Counted from the stretch's first letter, positions 1 through 8,480 are shown. The stretch is 64,000 bases of DNA from Clostridiales bacterium (GCA_017478485.1 JAFVDI010000013.1:21192-85191); one strand, 5' to 3'. Notes: generated by a model from the letters alone, not told the origin. Program-made: numbers and translations.

Positions 1-130
1 GCGTGATCATCTCATCGGGTTCGAGCTTGTAGCTGTCAGAGATCGATTCGAGATCAGACTCCGTGATCATGCTGCCGTTCTTGTCTGCGAGTTTCTTTGC
101 GGCCGCCATGGCCTTATCAAAATCTGTCAT
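1..130 (-). CDS. Unknown protein, N-terminal part only (cut by window start)
   Basis: An open frame enters from the left edge on the minus strand with its ATG at 128-130, preceded by a good ribosome binding site (GAGGTG, rc of 138-143). The 43 visible residues are polar and charged (start MTDFDKAMAAAKKLADKNG) and show no signal peptide or domain I recognise. The motif-free start could belong to a small helical protein. It lies just downstream of the zinc-ribbon membrane protein on the same strand, so the two may be co-transcribed. Function unknown. Confidence 0.6.
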   Translation of the reverse strand, partial: MTDFDKAMAAAKKLADKNGSMITESDLESISDSYKLEPDEMIT

Positions 131-153
131 AAGAAATCACCTCTCGAAAAACC

Positions 154-909
154 TTACTTCTTTGATTCAGAAGTCTCTGCTGCCGTCGACTCCGTGATGA
201 CGACTGTCTCCTGTACGTTTTCTGTTACGCCTTCGCCGGAAACAAGATAGATGGTATCGGGTGTGAAGATCTCCATCTTTACGTTGCCGGAGTTATTTCC
301 GTCCCTCTTTGCGGCACGGAGTTCGCAGTACTTGCTGTAATAGTTCTGGGCTGTAGCCTTGTCGATGCCGTTAGGCAGGGAAAGCTTGATGTTCTGGCAT
401 GTCAGTCCGTAGATGATGTACTGTCTGCCTGCAGCCTCTTCCTTTTCGATGCTGTCGAAAGTCGTATTGATGTCTGTCGAGATCGCCTCTTTGAGTTTCT
501 TTCTCGAAAGATAGAGCGGGAAAGAGATGGCGAGCACGATGAGGATCACCGCGACCGTAGCTGCCGTATAACCGATGACGAGCTTCTTGGGAGCCTTAAC
601 GTCATTGGGGGAAACTTCAAATTCATTCGGCTTGAGCTTCAGATCGTCGCCCTTGGAAGAAACCGCCTCACGCTGTACTGCCTTTGTAACCGTGTCGGGC
701 ATTACAGGGTTGGAATAATAATGCTTGCCGCCTTCCTTTGCTTCGAATTTCTCATTCTTGAACTCGTGTCCTTCGGGGTTCTCGAGAAGCGCTACCGCTT
801 CCTCCGACGGGAAAACGCAGTGACAGAATACGCACTCGCAATTCTCGTCTCTGTCGTCAAAAACAACAAGGGAACCGCAGTTCCTGCACATACCTTGCTT
901 AGTTGCCAT
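154..909 (-). CDS. Zinc-ribbon, single-pass membrane protein
   Basis: A 251-aa protein. I chose the ATG at 909 because AGGAGG lies 11 nt upstream; the longer frame to 951 has no such site. Residues about 8-30 hold two CxxC pairs (CRNCG and CVFCHC), a zinc ribbon. A polar linker follows, then one hydrophobic helix near residues 112-135 (VIGYTAATVAVILIVLAI), and an extracytoplasmic tail of about 110 residues ending in a Ser/Thr/Glu-rich stretch. This architecture recurs in Clostridia and in this window (17.1, 29.2, 47 and 49 kb), but no function is established. Probably a regulatory or envelope-sensing protein. Confidence 0.7.
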   Translation of the reverse strand: MATKQGMCRNCGSLVVFDDRDENCECVFCHCVFPSEEAVALLENPEGHEFKNEKFEAKEGGKHYYSNPVMPDTVTKAVQREAVSSKGDDLKLKPNEFEVSPNDVKAPKKLVIGYTAATVAVILIVLAISFPLYLSRKKLKEAISTDINTTFDSIEKEEAAGRQYIIYGLTCQNIKLSLPNGIDKATAQNYYSKYCELRAAKRDGNNSGNVKMEIFTPDTIYLVSGEGVTENVQETVVITESTAAETSESKK

Positions 910-1210
910 TAAAAGACCATCCTCCTGATAATCAGGTATTAGCATAAGCAATCAGCCTTAGTAAGTGCTTTAGGGGAAGATCGGTCTCTCGCCGTAAAAA
1001 CGGCATACCCTATGTCAAGGCATAATTATACTTATAGCAATCAGAGATTTTACTACGAGAAGTCACGACCGTCAATAGTAATTTAATTATATATAAGGCA
1101 ACCGGAATGATTCTGTGCGAAATACCTTAAAAATGCCCTCAAAACTTTCACTTTATTGCCGTGATAAAGGATATAATCTACGAAACTACTTAATTCAGGG
1201 GGATGATCGT

Positions 1211-1576
1211 ATGAAGTGGGAAAACTTACCCGGAGATTACCAGTGGGACCGCAAACTTGCTTATTTTCTTAACCCTGAGAATCAGGCAGAGATAAGTAAG
1301 GAAGACCTTCAGGATGCGCTTGCCATCCTTGCGGCAAGATACTGTGATGAGTTTAACAGCCTGCGTTTCCTTGAGTGCTTTGTCGAGGAAGAGCTTGGAT
1401 CAGACAGACTCGATGAAGCCATTATCTCAAATGTGGAATCCGATTCGGTGACCGACCGCAGCGAGATCGTAATGGAAAAGGGATCCGTTGAAGAAAGGCT
1501 GGCTGAGGCTTATAAATTCGTCAATCAGATAACTGAAGAATACGACGGCGATGATCTTTCAGACGAGGAATTCTGA
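1211..1576 (+). CDS. Hypothetical acidic cytosolic protein
   Basis: A 121-aa product. ATG 1211 follows an AGGGGG purine run 8 nt upstream; the frame is open from 1115 but the extra residues lack a ribosome binding site. It is strongly acidic at the C-terminus (EEYDGDDLSDEEF), has no membrane segment or signal peptide, and looks helical. A strong terminator at 1621-1647 closes the unit, so it is probably monocistronic. I do not recognise the family. Confidence 0.6.
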   Translation: MKWENLPGDYQWDRKLAYFLNPENQAEISKEDLQDALAILAARYCDEFNSLRFLECFVEEELGSDRLDEAIISNVESDSVTDRSEIVMEKGSVEERLAEAYKFVNQITEEYDGDDLSDEEF

Positions 1577-1620
1577 AGTCCCGTTTTCCGCAAATATCCG
1601 CAAAACATGATTTTTTTCGG

Positions 1621-1647
1621 ACTGCGGTTGGCCCAAACCGCAGTTTT
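1621..1647 (+). terminator. Rho-independent terminator
   Basis: A 9-bp perfect stem (ACTGCGGTT / AACCGCAGT) with a 6-nt loop is followed by TTTT. It ends the acidic-protein transcript. Confidence 0.75.
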
Positions 1648-1776
1648 ACCCTATTTTTGCAACGAATTTGACTCATTGTTGAAACATACCCTCAACTCCA
1701 TAGGTGTAGTATATGGTTGAATAACCCGAATTCTCGGGTATTTGCTTTTGGGAGATAAAAGAAAGGGTATATTGAA

Positions 1777-2337
1777 ATGAAGAGCTTTAAGATAGACAGA
1801 ACAAAGATCATCGCAGTTTTGACGGCTACGGTAATCATGGGCTCTATGATCACGGGATGCAAAAAGAAGCCCGTCGTTACCAGCTTAGCTACTACTGAGG
1901 CTACCACGACCACAGAGATCACAACTGCTGAGTCAACCACTGAAGAAACGACCACGACCGAGGAAACGACCACGACCGAGGAAGAGACAACCACAACGAC
2001 CACGGAAGAGATCACCACCACCACGACCGAGGAAGAAACAACCACAAAGGCAACAAAGAAAAAGACAACCGCTCCTAAGAAGACAACAACATATGTAGGC
2101 AAGATCAAAGTAACTTCCTACAAAGCAAAGGTTTACGCCAAGGGCAAGATGAACGTAAGATCCGGTCCGGGCACCAACTACAAGATCGTTAAGACACTTG
2201 AAGCCGGTGACGGAATCGATGTCAGAGGAAAGACAAACAACGGATGGTACAAGACCATCAACGGCAACTATGTCCTCGCATCACTTACCACCACAAAGAA
2301 GCCGGCCAACACAGGCGGCGGCGGAAACTTCGAGTAA
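1777..2337 (+). CDS. Lipoprotein with Thr/Glu-rich spacer and bacterial SH3 domain
   Basis: A 186-aa protein. The N-terminus is a lipoprotein signal (MKSFKIDRTKII, hydrophobic core, lipobox SMITGC at about residue 28). Residues 35-105 are a low-complexity Thr/Glu/Lys spacer made of repeats such as TTTTEE, typical of a wall-spanning linker. Residues about 110-170 carry an SH3_3-type domain (KMNVRSGPGTNYKIVKTL, then GWYKTINGNYV), a fold that binds peptidoglycan cross-bridges. The tail is GGGGNFE. The ribosome binding site is AAAGGGT upstream of ATG 1777. Likely a cell-wall-binding surface lipoprotein, with its own terminator at 2363. Confidence 0.8.
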   Translation: MKSFKIDRTKIIAVLTATVIMGSMITGCKKKPVVTSLATTEATTTTEITTAESTTEETTTTEETTTTEEETTTTTTEEITTTTTEEETTTKATKKKTTAPKKTTTYVGKIKVTSYKAKVYAKGKMNVRSGPGTNYKIVKTLEAGDGIDVRGKTNNGWYKTINGNYVLASLTTTKKPANTGGGGNFE

Positions 2338-2362
2338 GCCGCAAGCTTTATGCAGCCCCAAA

Positions 2363-2391
2363 GACGTCTCAGAAATGAGGCGTCTTTTTTT
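2363..2391 (+). terminator. Rho-independent terminator
   Basis: An 8-bp stem (GACGTCTC / GAGGCGTC, one G.T pair) with a 6-nt loop is followed by seven T. It follows the SH3 lipoprotein gene. Confidence 0.85.
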
Positions 2392-2556
2392 CGCCGGATG
2401 CACTTTGCTGTTAACTAACTGTTAAGTTTTAAAACCAACGGAGAACATATCGTAAACAATGGCCGTTTTTGCCTGCAGCGCTGATGAAACGGCATCTTTG
2501 CCGTGATAGAATGCCAATATGCGGTACTTGCCGCACATGGTTTACGGAGGGTGAAA

Positions 2557-4287
2557 ATGGGCGATCATCTGAGATCGGGCAAGCAGATAGACAGGACTTT
2601 GCGCGATCTTTCTCTTAGAAAAGAATCCCCCAAGAGCGGTTATGTGCTCCTGGTCCTTTTATATGCCATCGCCATGGCCGGAACCGTTTTCGCTTCGAGA
2701 AACGGCGGCAGGTTCATTCAGCTTTTCGAAAACCAGATCCCCTTCTCCGCATTTGCCGGCGTTTTTTCTTCACTCGCCAACATATGCATCATCTGTCTCG
2801 TGGTCCTGTACCGCAAGACCGGATTCCTGACGGCGCTTTTCCTTCTGTTTACCCAGTTCCCGATGCTGGTGGTCAACATCTTCATAAGACACAACGTCAA
2901 CAGTTTTCCGGGTTTCTTCATGAACATCCTCACTATCACTGCGGTAGTGATCATATACATGACTCACAGGAACGTTCTGAAGTATCAGACGATACTTAGG
3001 GAGCAGGCCGTCAAAGACAGACTGACAGGCCTTCCGAACAGATTCGCCTGCACCGAGCTCATGAACGATCTCGTAAGACGCGACGAGAAGTTTGCCCTGG
3101 TATCCGTTGACCTCAACGATTTCAAGAGCATCAATGACACCATGGGACACGACACCGGAAATGAAGTGCTCAAAGCCGTTGCCGAGCGCTGGACCGCTCT
3201 TTCCGACAGGATGCAGGACGGCATCAACGTATTCGTTGCGCGCATCTCCGCCGATGAATACATGCTCGTGATCAGCGGCTACAGTCTCTCCGAAGATGTC
3301 GAGGACATCGTGCTCATGTTCAAGGACGAGCTCGAAAAGAAACTGACCATCGACGGCTGCGATTATTTCATCACCGCATGCTTCGGCATCACCGAATACC
3401 CCAGGGACGACAACAACATAGATTCGCTTTTCCTTTTCGCGGATGCTGCACTCCACGAGCTCAAGCGTCTCGGCGGAAGCAACTACATCATGCGCTTCAG
3501 GCCCGATATCCTTAACACCGAGAAATTTGTCGAAACAGAGCGCAAGCTCCGCCACGCCCTCGACAACAAAAAGATATCCTTCAACCTCCAGCCCCAGTTT
3601 GACAACGATCACAAGCTCCGCGGCTTTGAGGCCCTCGCCCGCATGAGAGACAGCGACGGCTCTTACATCAGCCCCGCCGAGTTCATTCCCGTTGCCGAAA
3701 AGTCCGGTCTCATCGACCGTGTCGACATGAGAGTGTTTGAGCTCGCAGTCGAATTCCTCTCGGATGTCTTAAGAGGCAAAAAGGACTCCGGTCTCATCAT
3801 CAGCTGCAACGTCTCGGTCAAGCACCTCATGAAAAACAGCTTCATCGACGAGGTCAAAGGCATTCTCATAAAGTATCAGGTTCCCGCGAGCCACATCGAG
3901 ATCGAGATCACCGAATCCATCATGATCGACTCCATGGACAAGGCCATGGAAAGGATCAACGAGATCAAAGCCCTCGGCATGAAGGTCGCGATCGACGACT
4001 TCGGAACCGGCTACTCTTCGCTGAGTTACCTCAACAGCTTCCCTTCTGACCTGCTCAAGATCGACAAGTCTTTCATCGACCTGATGAACACGAGCGAATC
4101 CTCCAAGCAGTATGTCGCCGCGATCGTAACGATCGGCCATGTTCTCAATTTCAGCGTCATCTCGGAAGGCGTCGAGGACGAAGCACAGATCGAGACGCTC
4201 AGAGAGATCGGCTGCGACTATATCCAGGGATTCATCTGGGGCCGCCCGATGTCGGCAGACGACGCGTTAGAGCTCGTATTCTCTTGA
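2557..4287 (+). CDS. GGDEF-EAL membrane protein, likely c-di-GMP phosphodiesterase
   Basis: A 576-aa protein. ATG 2557 has GGAGG 6 nt upstream. Four hydrophobic helices occupy roughly residues 28-130. A GGDEF-type domain follows (DRLTGLPNRFA...), but the signature loop reads ISADEY instead of GGDEF, so cyclase activity is doubtful. The C-terminal EAL domain looks intact: GFEALAR, CNVSVKHL, EIEITESIM, AIDDFGTGYSSL, LLKIDKSFID, SEGVED and IQGFIWGRP keep the metal- and substrate-binding residues. It should hydrolyse c-di-GMP at the membrane, with the degenerate GGDEF perhaps binding GTP as an activator, as known for other composite proteins (inference). Monocistronic. Confidence 0.88.
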   Translation: MGDHLRSGKQIDRTLRDLSLRKESPKSGYVLLVLLYAIAMAGTVFASRNGGRFIQLFENQIPFSAFAGVFSSLANICIICLVVLYRKTGFLTALFLLFTQFPMLVVNIFIRHNVNSFPGFFMNILTITAVVIIYMTHRNVLKYQTILREQAVKDRLTGLPNRFACTELMNDLVRRDEKFALVSVDLNDFKSINDTMGHDTGNEVLKAVAERWTALSDRMQDGINVFVARISADEYMLVISGYSLSEDVEDIVLMFKDELEKKLTIDGCDYFITACFGITEYPRDDNNIDSLFLFADAALHELKRLGGSNYIMRFRPDILNTEKFVETERKLRHALDNKKISFNLQPQFDNDHKLRGFEALARMRDSDGSYISPAEFIPVAEKSGLIDRVDMRVFELAVEFLSDVLRGKKDSGLIISCNVSVKHLMKNSFIDEVKGILIKYQVPASHIEIEITESIMIDSMDKAMERINEIKALGMKVAIDDFGTGYSSLSYLNSFPSDLLKIDKSFIDLMNTSESSKQYVAAIVTIGHVLNFSVISEGVEDEAQIETLREIGCDYIQGFIWGRPMSADDALELVFS

Positions 4288-4301
4288 TCTGTAACAATGT
4301 T

Positions 4302-4336
4302 AAAAGGGACTGCTTCAGTTTTGAGGCAGCCCTTTT
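4302..4336 (+). terminator. Rho-independent terminator
   Basis: AAAAGGG-a-CTGC pairs with GCAG-CCCTTTT, a stem of 11 bp with one bulged A, running into the T-rich arm. It ends the GGDEF-EAL transcript. Confidence 0.75.
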
Positions 4337-4373
4337 ATGATTATCGGATATGACAGCGTATATTCTCTGTTTT

Positions 4374-4425
4374 GTCCTCTGTTTGGTCCTCTGTTTTACA
4401 AAAAAATGAGGACCTAACAGAGGAC
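4374..4425. repeat. Long intergenic inverted repeat (18-bp arms)
   Basis: GTCCTCTGTTTGGTCCTC (4374-4391) faces GAGGACCTAACAGAGGAC (4408-4425): 17 of 18 positions pair around an A-rich 16-nt loop. A further partial copy of the same word (TTCTCTGTTTTGTCC) lies just to the left. There is no T-run, and a terminator already exists at 4302. It lies in the 400-base gap before the butyrate kinase gene, where I see no convincing gene. Confidence 0.7.
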
Positions 4426-4687
4426 GAATGCCTGACGTTTGCACAGCCGGATCATTTCCTGCCCAGGAACAGCGGCAGGAAGAGTGACAGCAGGAATCCC
4501 GCAATGAAGTTCATCACCACTCCGATCGCAACCGTGATGAGAACGCGGCTATTCCCACCGCCGCGGCTGGATAAGATAAAAATATAACGGATTTTTATCT
4601 CACATACGCGTTTTATTGTGCTAAAATTGCATGTCAAATGCGGAGCCACAAGGTTTCCGCAAGTCCAAAGCAAAGAAGGTGGGCGTT

Positions 4688-5803
4688 ATGTCAGATCAAA
4701 AGACATACAGGGTATTCGTGCTCAATCCCGGCAGCACGTCAACAAAACTCGAATATTTCGAGAACGAAAAGAGCATCAAGAAGGACAACATTTTCCACGA
4801 CTCCACTGTCCTACGCAATTTCGATACCATTAACGCCCAGCTATATTATCGAATGGAATATGTCCGCAAGTGGCTCGCCGAGAATAACATCGACCTTACA
4901 GGCATAGATGCGATCGTCGGAAGGGGCGGCGCATGCTATCCCGTTCCGAGCGGCACCTACGAAGTCGATGAAAGGCTCTTAAACGATGTCCGTTCTGCAA
5001 AAGGCGGCGTTTACCACTCCTCCATGCTCGGCATCCAGATGGCAAAAGAGCTCCACGACGAATTCGGCGGAAGGCTCCTCATGGTCGACCCGATCGTCGT
5101 CGACGAACTTCAGGACGTCGCAAGGATCACAGGCGTCAAAGGCCTTTACAGAACATCAGCGACACACGCGCTCAACCTCAAGGCAACCGCCCGCGAGCAT
5201 GCCAAGAGAACAGGCGTCAAGTATAAGGACATGAACTACATCGTCTGCCACATCGACGGCGGCATCACTGTCACGGCTCATCAGAAGGGCCGCATGATCG
5301 ACGCTAATGACGGCTCAGGCGGCGACGGTCCGTTCACCCCTACGAGGATGGGAACCATGGCGGTTACTGATGTCATCAAGTTCCTTTTTGACAAGCCCCT
5401 AGACGAGGTCAGAAAGCTCTGCCAGTCCACAGGCGGCCTGTCATCCTGGTTCGGCACATCCAATTCAGATACCATCCACGAACTCGTCGAAAAGGGCGAC
5501 CCCAAGGCAACACTCATCTGGAACGCCCTGATCTACCAGATTACAAAGCTCATCGGTTCAATGGCATGCGTACTTCACGGCCAGGTCGACGCGATCATCC
5601 TCACCGGCGGACTGATGCGTTTCGACGACGTCCTTGAAGGCATCAAGGAAGCATGTTCATGGATCGCACCCGTCTTCTCCTACCCCGGAGAGCTCGAGCA
5701 CGAGGCAATGAGAGACGGCGCACTCCGCGTCTTAAGAGGCGAAGAGGAAGCATTGATATATCCCGGAAAGCCTGTTTTCTCAGGCTTCGACTTTGATAAA
5801 TAA
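4688..5803 (+). CDS. buk: Butyrate kinase (acetate/butyrate kinase family)
   Basis: A 371-aa protein of the ASKHA carboxylate-kinase family. It would convert butyryl-phosphate and ADP to butyrate and ATP (EC 2.7.2.7). I chose ATG 4688 (MSDQKTYRVFVLNPGS) with AAGGTGG 5 nt upstream; the frame opens earlier at 4631. Visible motifs are the phosphate-1 loop NPGSTSTK, the family block GRGGACYPVPSGTYEV, HIDGGITVTAH, the conserved DGSGGDGPFTPTR segment and ILTGGL near the C-terminus. These fit Buk better than AckA. It lies 10 bp before pta, so the two form an operon for substrate-level phosphorylation. Branched-chain acyl kinase activity is also possible. Confidence 0.88.
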   Translation: MSDQKTYRVFVLNPGSTSTKLEYFENEKSIKKDNIFHDSTVLRNFDTINAQLYYRMEYVRKWLAENNIDLTGIDAIVGRGGACYPVPSGTYEVDERLLNDVRSAKGGVYHSSMLGIQMAKELHDEFGGRLLMVDPIVVDELQDVARITGVKGLYRTSATHALNLKATAREHAKRTGVKYKDMNYIVCHIDGGITVTAHQKGRMIDANDGSGGDGPFTPTRMGTMAVTDVIKFLFDKPLDEVRKLCQSTGGLSSWFGTSNSDTIHELVEKGDPKATLIWNALIYQITKLIGSMACVLHGQVDAIILTGGLMRFDDVLEGIKEACSWIAPVFSYPGELEHEAMRDGALRVLRGEEEALIYPGKPVFSGFDFDK

Positions 5804-5813
5804 GGAGGCACTT

Positions 5814-6821
5814 ATGGGTTTCATCGACACGATCAAAGCAAAGGCAAAAGCAGATCTCAAGACTATCGTCCTCCCCGAATCCGAGGATGACAGAACTCTC
5901 AAAGCTGCTGAAACAGTAGTAAAAGAAGGCTTTGCGCTCCCGATCATCATCGGCGCCGAAGCAGACGTAAAGGCCTCCGCTGAGCGCCTCGGCGTCTCAC
6001 TTGAAGGCGTTAAGATCTTGGACAACACCAAGTCTGCCGACATCGACCGTTACGCAACACTCCTTGCCGAGATCCGCGCCAAGAAGGGCATGACCTTCGA
6101 TCAGGCAAAAGAGATCCTCTTATCTGACCGCCTGACATTCGGCATCCTCATGGTAAAAGCCGGCGACGCAGACGGCCTTGTTTCAGGCGCATGCCACACA
6201 TCAGCAGACATGCTCCGCCCCGCACTTCAGATAATCAAGACGGCACCCGGCAGAAAGGTTGCCTCTATCGCGTTTATCTTCGAGCTCCCCACCACCGAAT
6301 TCGGTGAAAACGGCATCCTCCTTTGCGCTGACTGCGCTCTCATGCAGGATCCCAACCCCGAGGAACTCGCAGAAATCGGCGCCGAGTCCGCCGCTTCTTT
6401 CGAAGCACTCGTCGCACCCGAAGCAAGAGTTGCTTTCCTCTGCCACTCCACCAAGGGCTCAGCAAAGCACCCCTTCGTTGACAAGGTAACTTCGGCAGTT
6501 GCGATCGCAAAAGAAAAGTATCCTGACGTTCTCCTCGACGGCGAGCTCCAGCTCGATGCTGCGATCATCCCCGAAGTAGGCGCTTCCAAGGCACCCGGTT
6601 CACCCGTCGCAGGCAAGGCAAACGTCCTCATCTTCCCTAACCTCGAGGCAGGCAACATCGGCTACAAGCTGATCCAGCGCATCGGCAAAGCCAACGCCTA
6701 CAGCTTCCTCCAGGGTCTTGCAGCTCCCGTAAACGATCTGTCCAGAGGCTGCAGCGTCGAAGAGATCGTCGGCGTCATCGCCGTCACCGCAGTTCAGGCG
6801 CAGCAGATCAAGAAGGCGTAA
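5814..6821 (+). CDS. pta: Phosphate acetyltransferase (Pta/Ptb superfamily)
   Basis: A 335-aa protein, the usual length for short-form Pta. It exchanges CoA and phosphate on acyl groups. Start ATG 5814 with AGGAGG 5 nt upstream. Visible features are LKTIVLPESEDDRTLKAA at the N-terminus, DADGLVSGACHTSADMLRPAL, and the C-terminal blocks ELQLDAAIIPEV, ANVLIFPNLEAGNIGYKL and RGCSVEEIVGVIAVTA that carry CoA and phosphate contacts. The sequence resembles classical Pta more than Ptb, yet its operon partner is a butyrate kinase. Acyl-chain preference therefore cannot be set from sequence. A terminator follows at 6845. Confidence 0.85.
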   Translation: MGFIDTIKAKAKADLKTIVLPESEDDRTLKAAETVVKEGFALPIIIGAEADVKASAERLGVSLEGVKILDNTKSADIDRYATLLAEIRAKKGMTFDQAKEILLSDRLTFGILMVKAGDADGLVSGACHTSADMLRPALQIIKTAPGRKVASIAFIFELPTTEFGENGILLCADCALMQDPNPEELAEIGAESAASFEALVAPEARVAFLCHSTKGSAKHPFVDKVTSAVAIAKEKYPDVLLDGELQLDAAIIPEVGASKAPGSPVAGKANVLIFPNLEAGNIGYKLIQRIGKANAYSFLQGLAAPVNDLSRGCSVEEIVGVIAVTAVQAQQIKKA

Positions 6822-6844
6822 AACAAAATCACTTATAATTGCAG

Positions 6845-6870
6845 GCCGTCTCTCCGGAGGCGGCTTTTTT
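6845..6870 (+). terminator. Rho-independent terminator
   Basis: GCCGTCTC / GAGGCGGC stem with a TCCG loop and six T. It ends the buk-pta operon. Confidence 0.88.
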
Positions 6871-6872
6871 GC

Positions 6873-7061
6873 ATTTACCTATAAATTTCTCATTTTTTCG
6901 GATTTATAGGTAAATTCTCCCTCCAAAACCCGATAATCCGACACCGTTTACCTATAAATCTCAGTTTTTCGCAGATTTATAGGTAAATCAGCCTCAGGTT
7001 TACGAAAAAACGGCTGAATTTTACCTATAAAAATGTGTTTTTTTGAAATTTATAGGTAAAA
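6873..7061. repeat. Three tandem hairpins with identical arms (TTTACCTATAAAT)
   Basis: Three inverted repeats lie in a row: 6873-6915, 6947-6987 and 7019-7061. Each has arms TTTACCTATAAA / TTTATAGGTAAA of 12-14 bp. The loops are short and share a T5-7 run, in the first two followed by CG (CATTTTTTCGG, CAGTTTTTCGCAG, GTGTTTTTTTGAA). The spacers between units are unrelated. This fills most of the 350-base gap between pta and the L,D-transpeptidase gene, in addition to the two terminators. No ORF is seen here. Confidence 0.8.
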
Positions 7062-7128
7062 TGCTTTGCTAATCAGTGAATCATCCGCCCTTCTCCTAAC
7101 GCAAAGCATCTCACAACCAACGAAAAAA

Positions 7129-7160
7129 ACGAAAAAACAGGCCGTCTCCCGGGGGCGGCC
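7129..7160 (-). terminator. Terminator of the L,D-transpeptidase gene
   Basis: Read on the minus strand, a GGCGGC...GCCGTC stem (one wobble pair, loop CCCGGGAG or a shorter variant) is followed by TGTTTTTTCG. Its stem sequence is nearly the same as that of the plus-strand terminator at 6845. Confidence 0.7.
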
Positions 7161-7174
7161 CATTAAGTTAATAA

Positions 7175-8335
7175 TCACAAAAATTTCTTCTTATAGATGA
7201 TGCACCTGGAGTAACTCGGCACGTTGTCGTAGATCCACTTTGCGTTCTCGGTCGCAAGTCTTATGCAGCCATGCGAGATCCTTGCTCCGAGCCTGCCGTC
7301 CAGGACTTTCTTTCCGTTGTGGCCCTTGTATGTGATGCTGTGTATCCAGAGCTCCTTCTTGAGCCTCGTTGCCCAGTAGACCTGACAATTGTACGAATAG
7401 AATCCCTTGCTCTTTACTCCGAGTTCGTGATCGCGGTTCCAGTATGTCTTATAGATGCCGGGGGCACAGAGGTAGAACCTGATCAGCGACCAGTGATTCT
7501 TCTTGCCCTTGAATACGCCGAGGAAGCAATACTGGCTGTCGATGAGGACCAGGTATTTTGTCTTGCTGGTGTATTTCTGCGCCTTCTTGATCATGTAGGC
7601 TTTGATCTTGGATGCGTCCTTGTAATAAGCGGAGGTCTTGCTGACGACACCGTTGATGTTCGGGATCTTTACGTCGCCTTTTTCGCGCTCGGCAAGAACG
7701 ATCTGGATGGCATCGACCGCGCGGTCATAATCCTCATTTCCGGTCACGAAACCGTCGCAGCACCATCCGAGCCAGCCGTAGCTGTCCAAGCTGATCCTGT
7801 AGAAGATCCTGTATTTGACGAGGAGCTTTTCGGTCAGGTAGATCTTGATCTTCTGAAGGGACTTTTTGCCCTTCTCGCTTCCCGCGATCTCGAAATTGCC
7901 TGCCTGGCCGGTCCAGCCGGTGTCTTCAAGATACGCCCTGCAGCAGACCTTTCCCTCGATGTCGCTGTTTATGCCGATCTCGACTGCGCGGATCCCGAGG
8001 CCGCTGCCCGGTTTTCCGGCGACCTTGCCTTGTGCGGTATAGTCCTTGTCCCAGCCTTTTTCCGTTAGCACGCGGTAAGAAAGCTCCGCGCCTTCGGGAT
8101 TGGTGTAAGGGACGGTTGTGGGTGTCTTTTTCTTGGTGTTCTTCTTTTTCGCCTCATCAACAAGTCCGCCGGCTGTGGCTTCTTCATCGAAAAGCCCGTC
8201 AGACGCAAGGTCCTCATCAATGACGCTTCCGGAAAAAGAAGCTGCACCGGAATCCATGGGGGCAAGTTCGCACAGCAAAGTAAACGATATAAGCATCGTC
8301 AGGATCGCGCAAAATGTACGTCTGAACCTTTTCAA
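7175..8335 (-). CDS. L,D-transpeptidase (YkuD) with N-terminal ChW repeats, secreted
   Basis: A 386-aa protein. The start is TTG at 8335 with AGGGGG 7 nt upstream. The N-terminus is a Sec signal peptide (RRTFCAILTMLISFTLLC). About 60 acidic and Lys-rich linker residues follow. Residues about 85-215 hold three clostridial hydrophobic-with-conserved-W (ChW) units (EKGWDKDYTAQG, DTGWTGQAG, SYGWLGWCCDG, each ending in an IxI beta strand). The C-terminus is a YkuD catalytic domain with the SHGCIRL motif bearing the nucleophilic Cys. It should make 3-3 peptidoglycan cross-links or attach surface proteins. ChW repeats are typical of Clostridia. Confidence 0.87.
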   Translation of the reverse strand: MKRFRRTFCAILTMLISFTLLCELAPMDSGAASFSGSVIDEDLASDGLFDEEATAGGLVDEAKKKNTKKKTPTTVPYTNPEGAELSYRVLTEKGWDKDYTAQGKVAGKPGSGLGIRAVEIGINSDIEGKVCCRAYLEDTGWTGQAGNFEIAGSEKGKKSLQKIKIYLTEKLLVKYRIFYRISLDSYGWLGWCCDGFVTGNEDYDRAVDAIQIVLAEREKGDVKIPNINGVVSKTSAYYKDASKIKAYMIKKAQKYTSKTKYLVLIDSQYCFLGVFKGKKNHWSLIRFYLCAPGIYKTYWNRDHELGVKSKGFYSYNCQVYWATRLKKELWIHSITYKGHNGKKVLDGRLGARISHGCIRLATENAKWIYDNVPSYSRCIIYKKKFL

Positions 8336-8480
8336 GAACGTTCCCCCTAAAATAAACTGGAAGTAATAATATCACACCCGCGCTATCTTTCCAAAATGTG
8401 AGACATTAATAGTATCTTTCGTGGAGTATACTTGTAGCAGTTATTCCAAATTCTCGAAAACCATTCAAGGAGTGATCACC

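Noticed and set aside
1692..2108. Minus-strand Val/Ser-rich frame
   Set aside because: It is the complement of the Thr/Glu repeat in the SH3 lipoprotein gene.
2718..4140. Long minus-strand frames opposite the GGDEF-EAL gene
   Set aside because: They follow the codon pattern of the plus-strand gene, have no ribosome binding sites and match no family; the plus-strand protein explains the region fully.
4452..4673. Minus-strand frame with a hydrophobic end before buk
   Set aside because: No ribosome binding site or terminator support; the hydrophobic stretch is short and the frame overlaps the buk leader.
6873..7061. CRISPR array
   Set aside because: The repeats are inverted pairs forming hairpins with only three units; spacer lengths vary and there are no cas genes.
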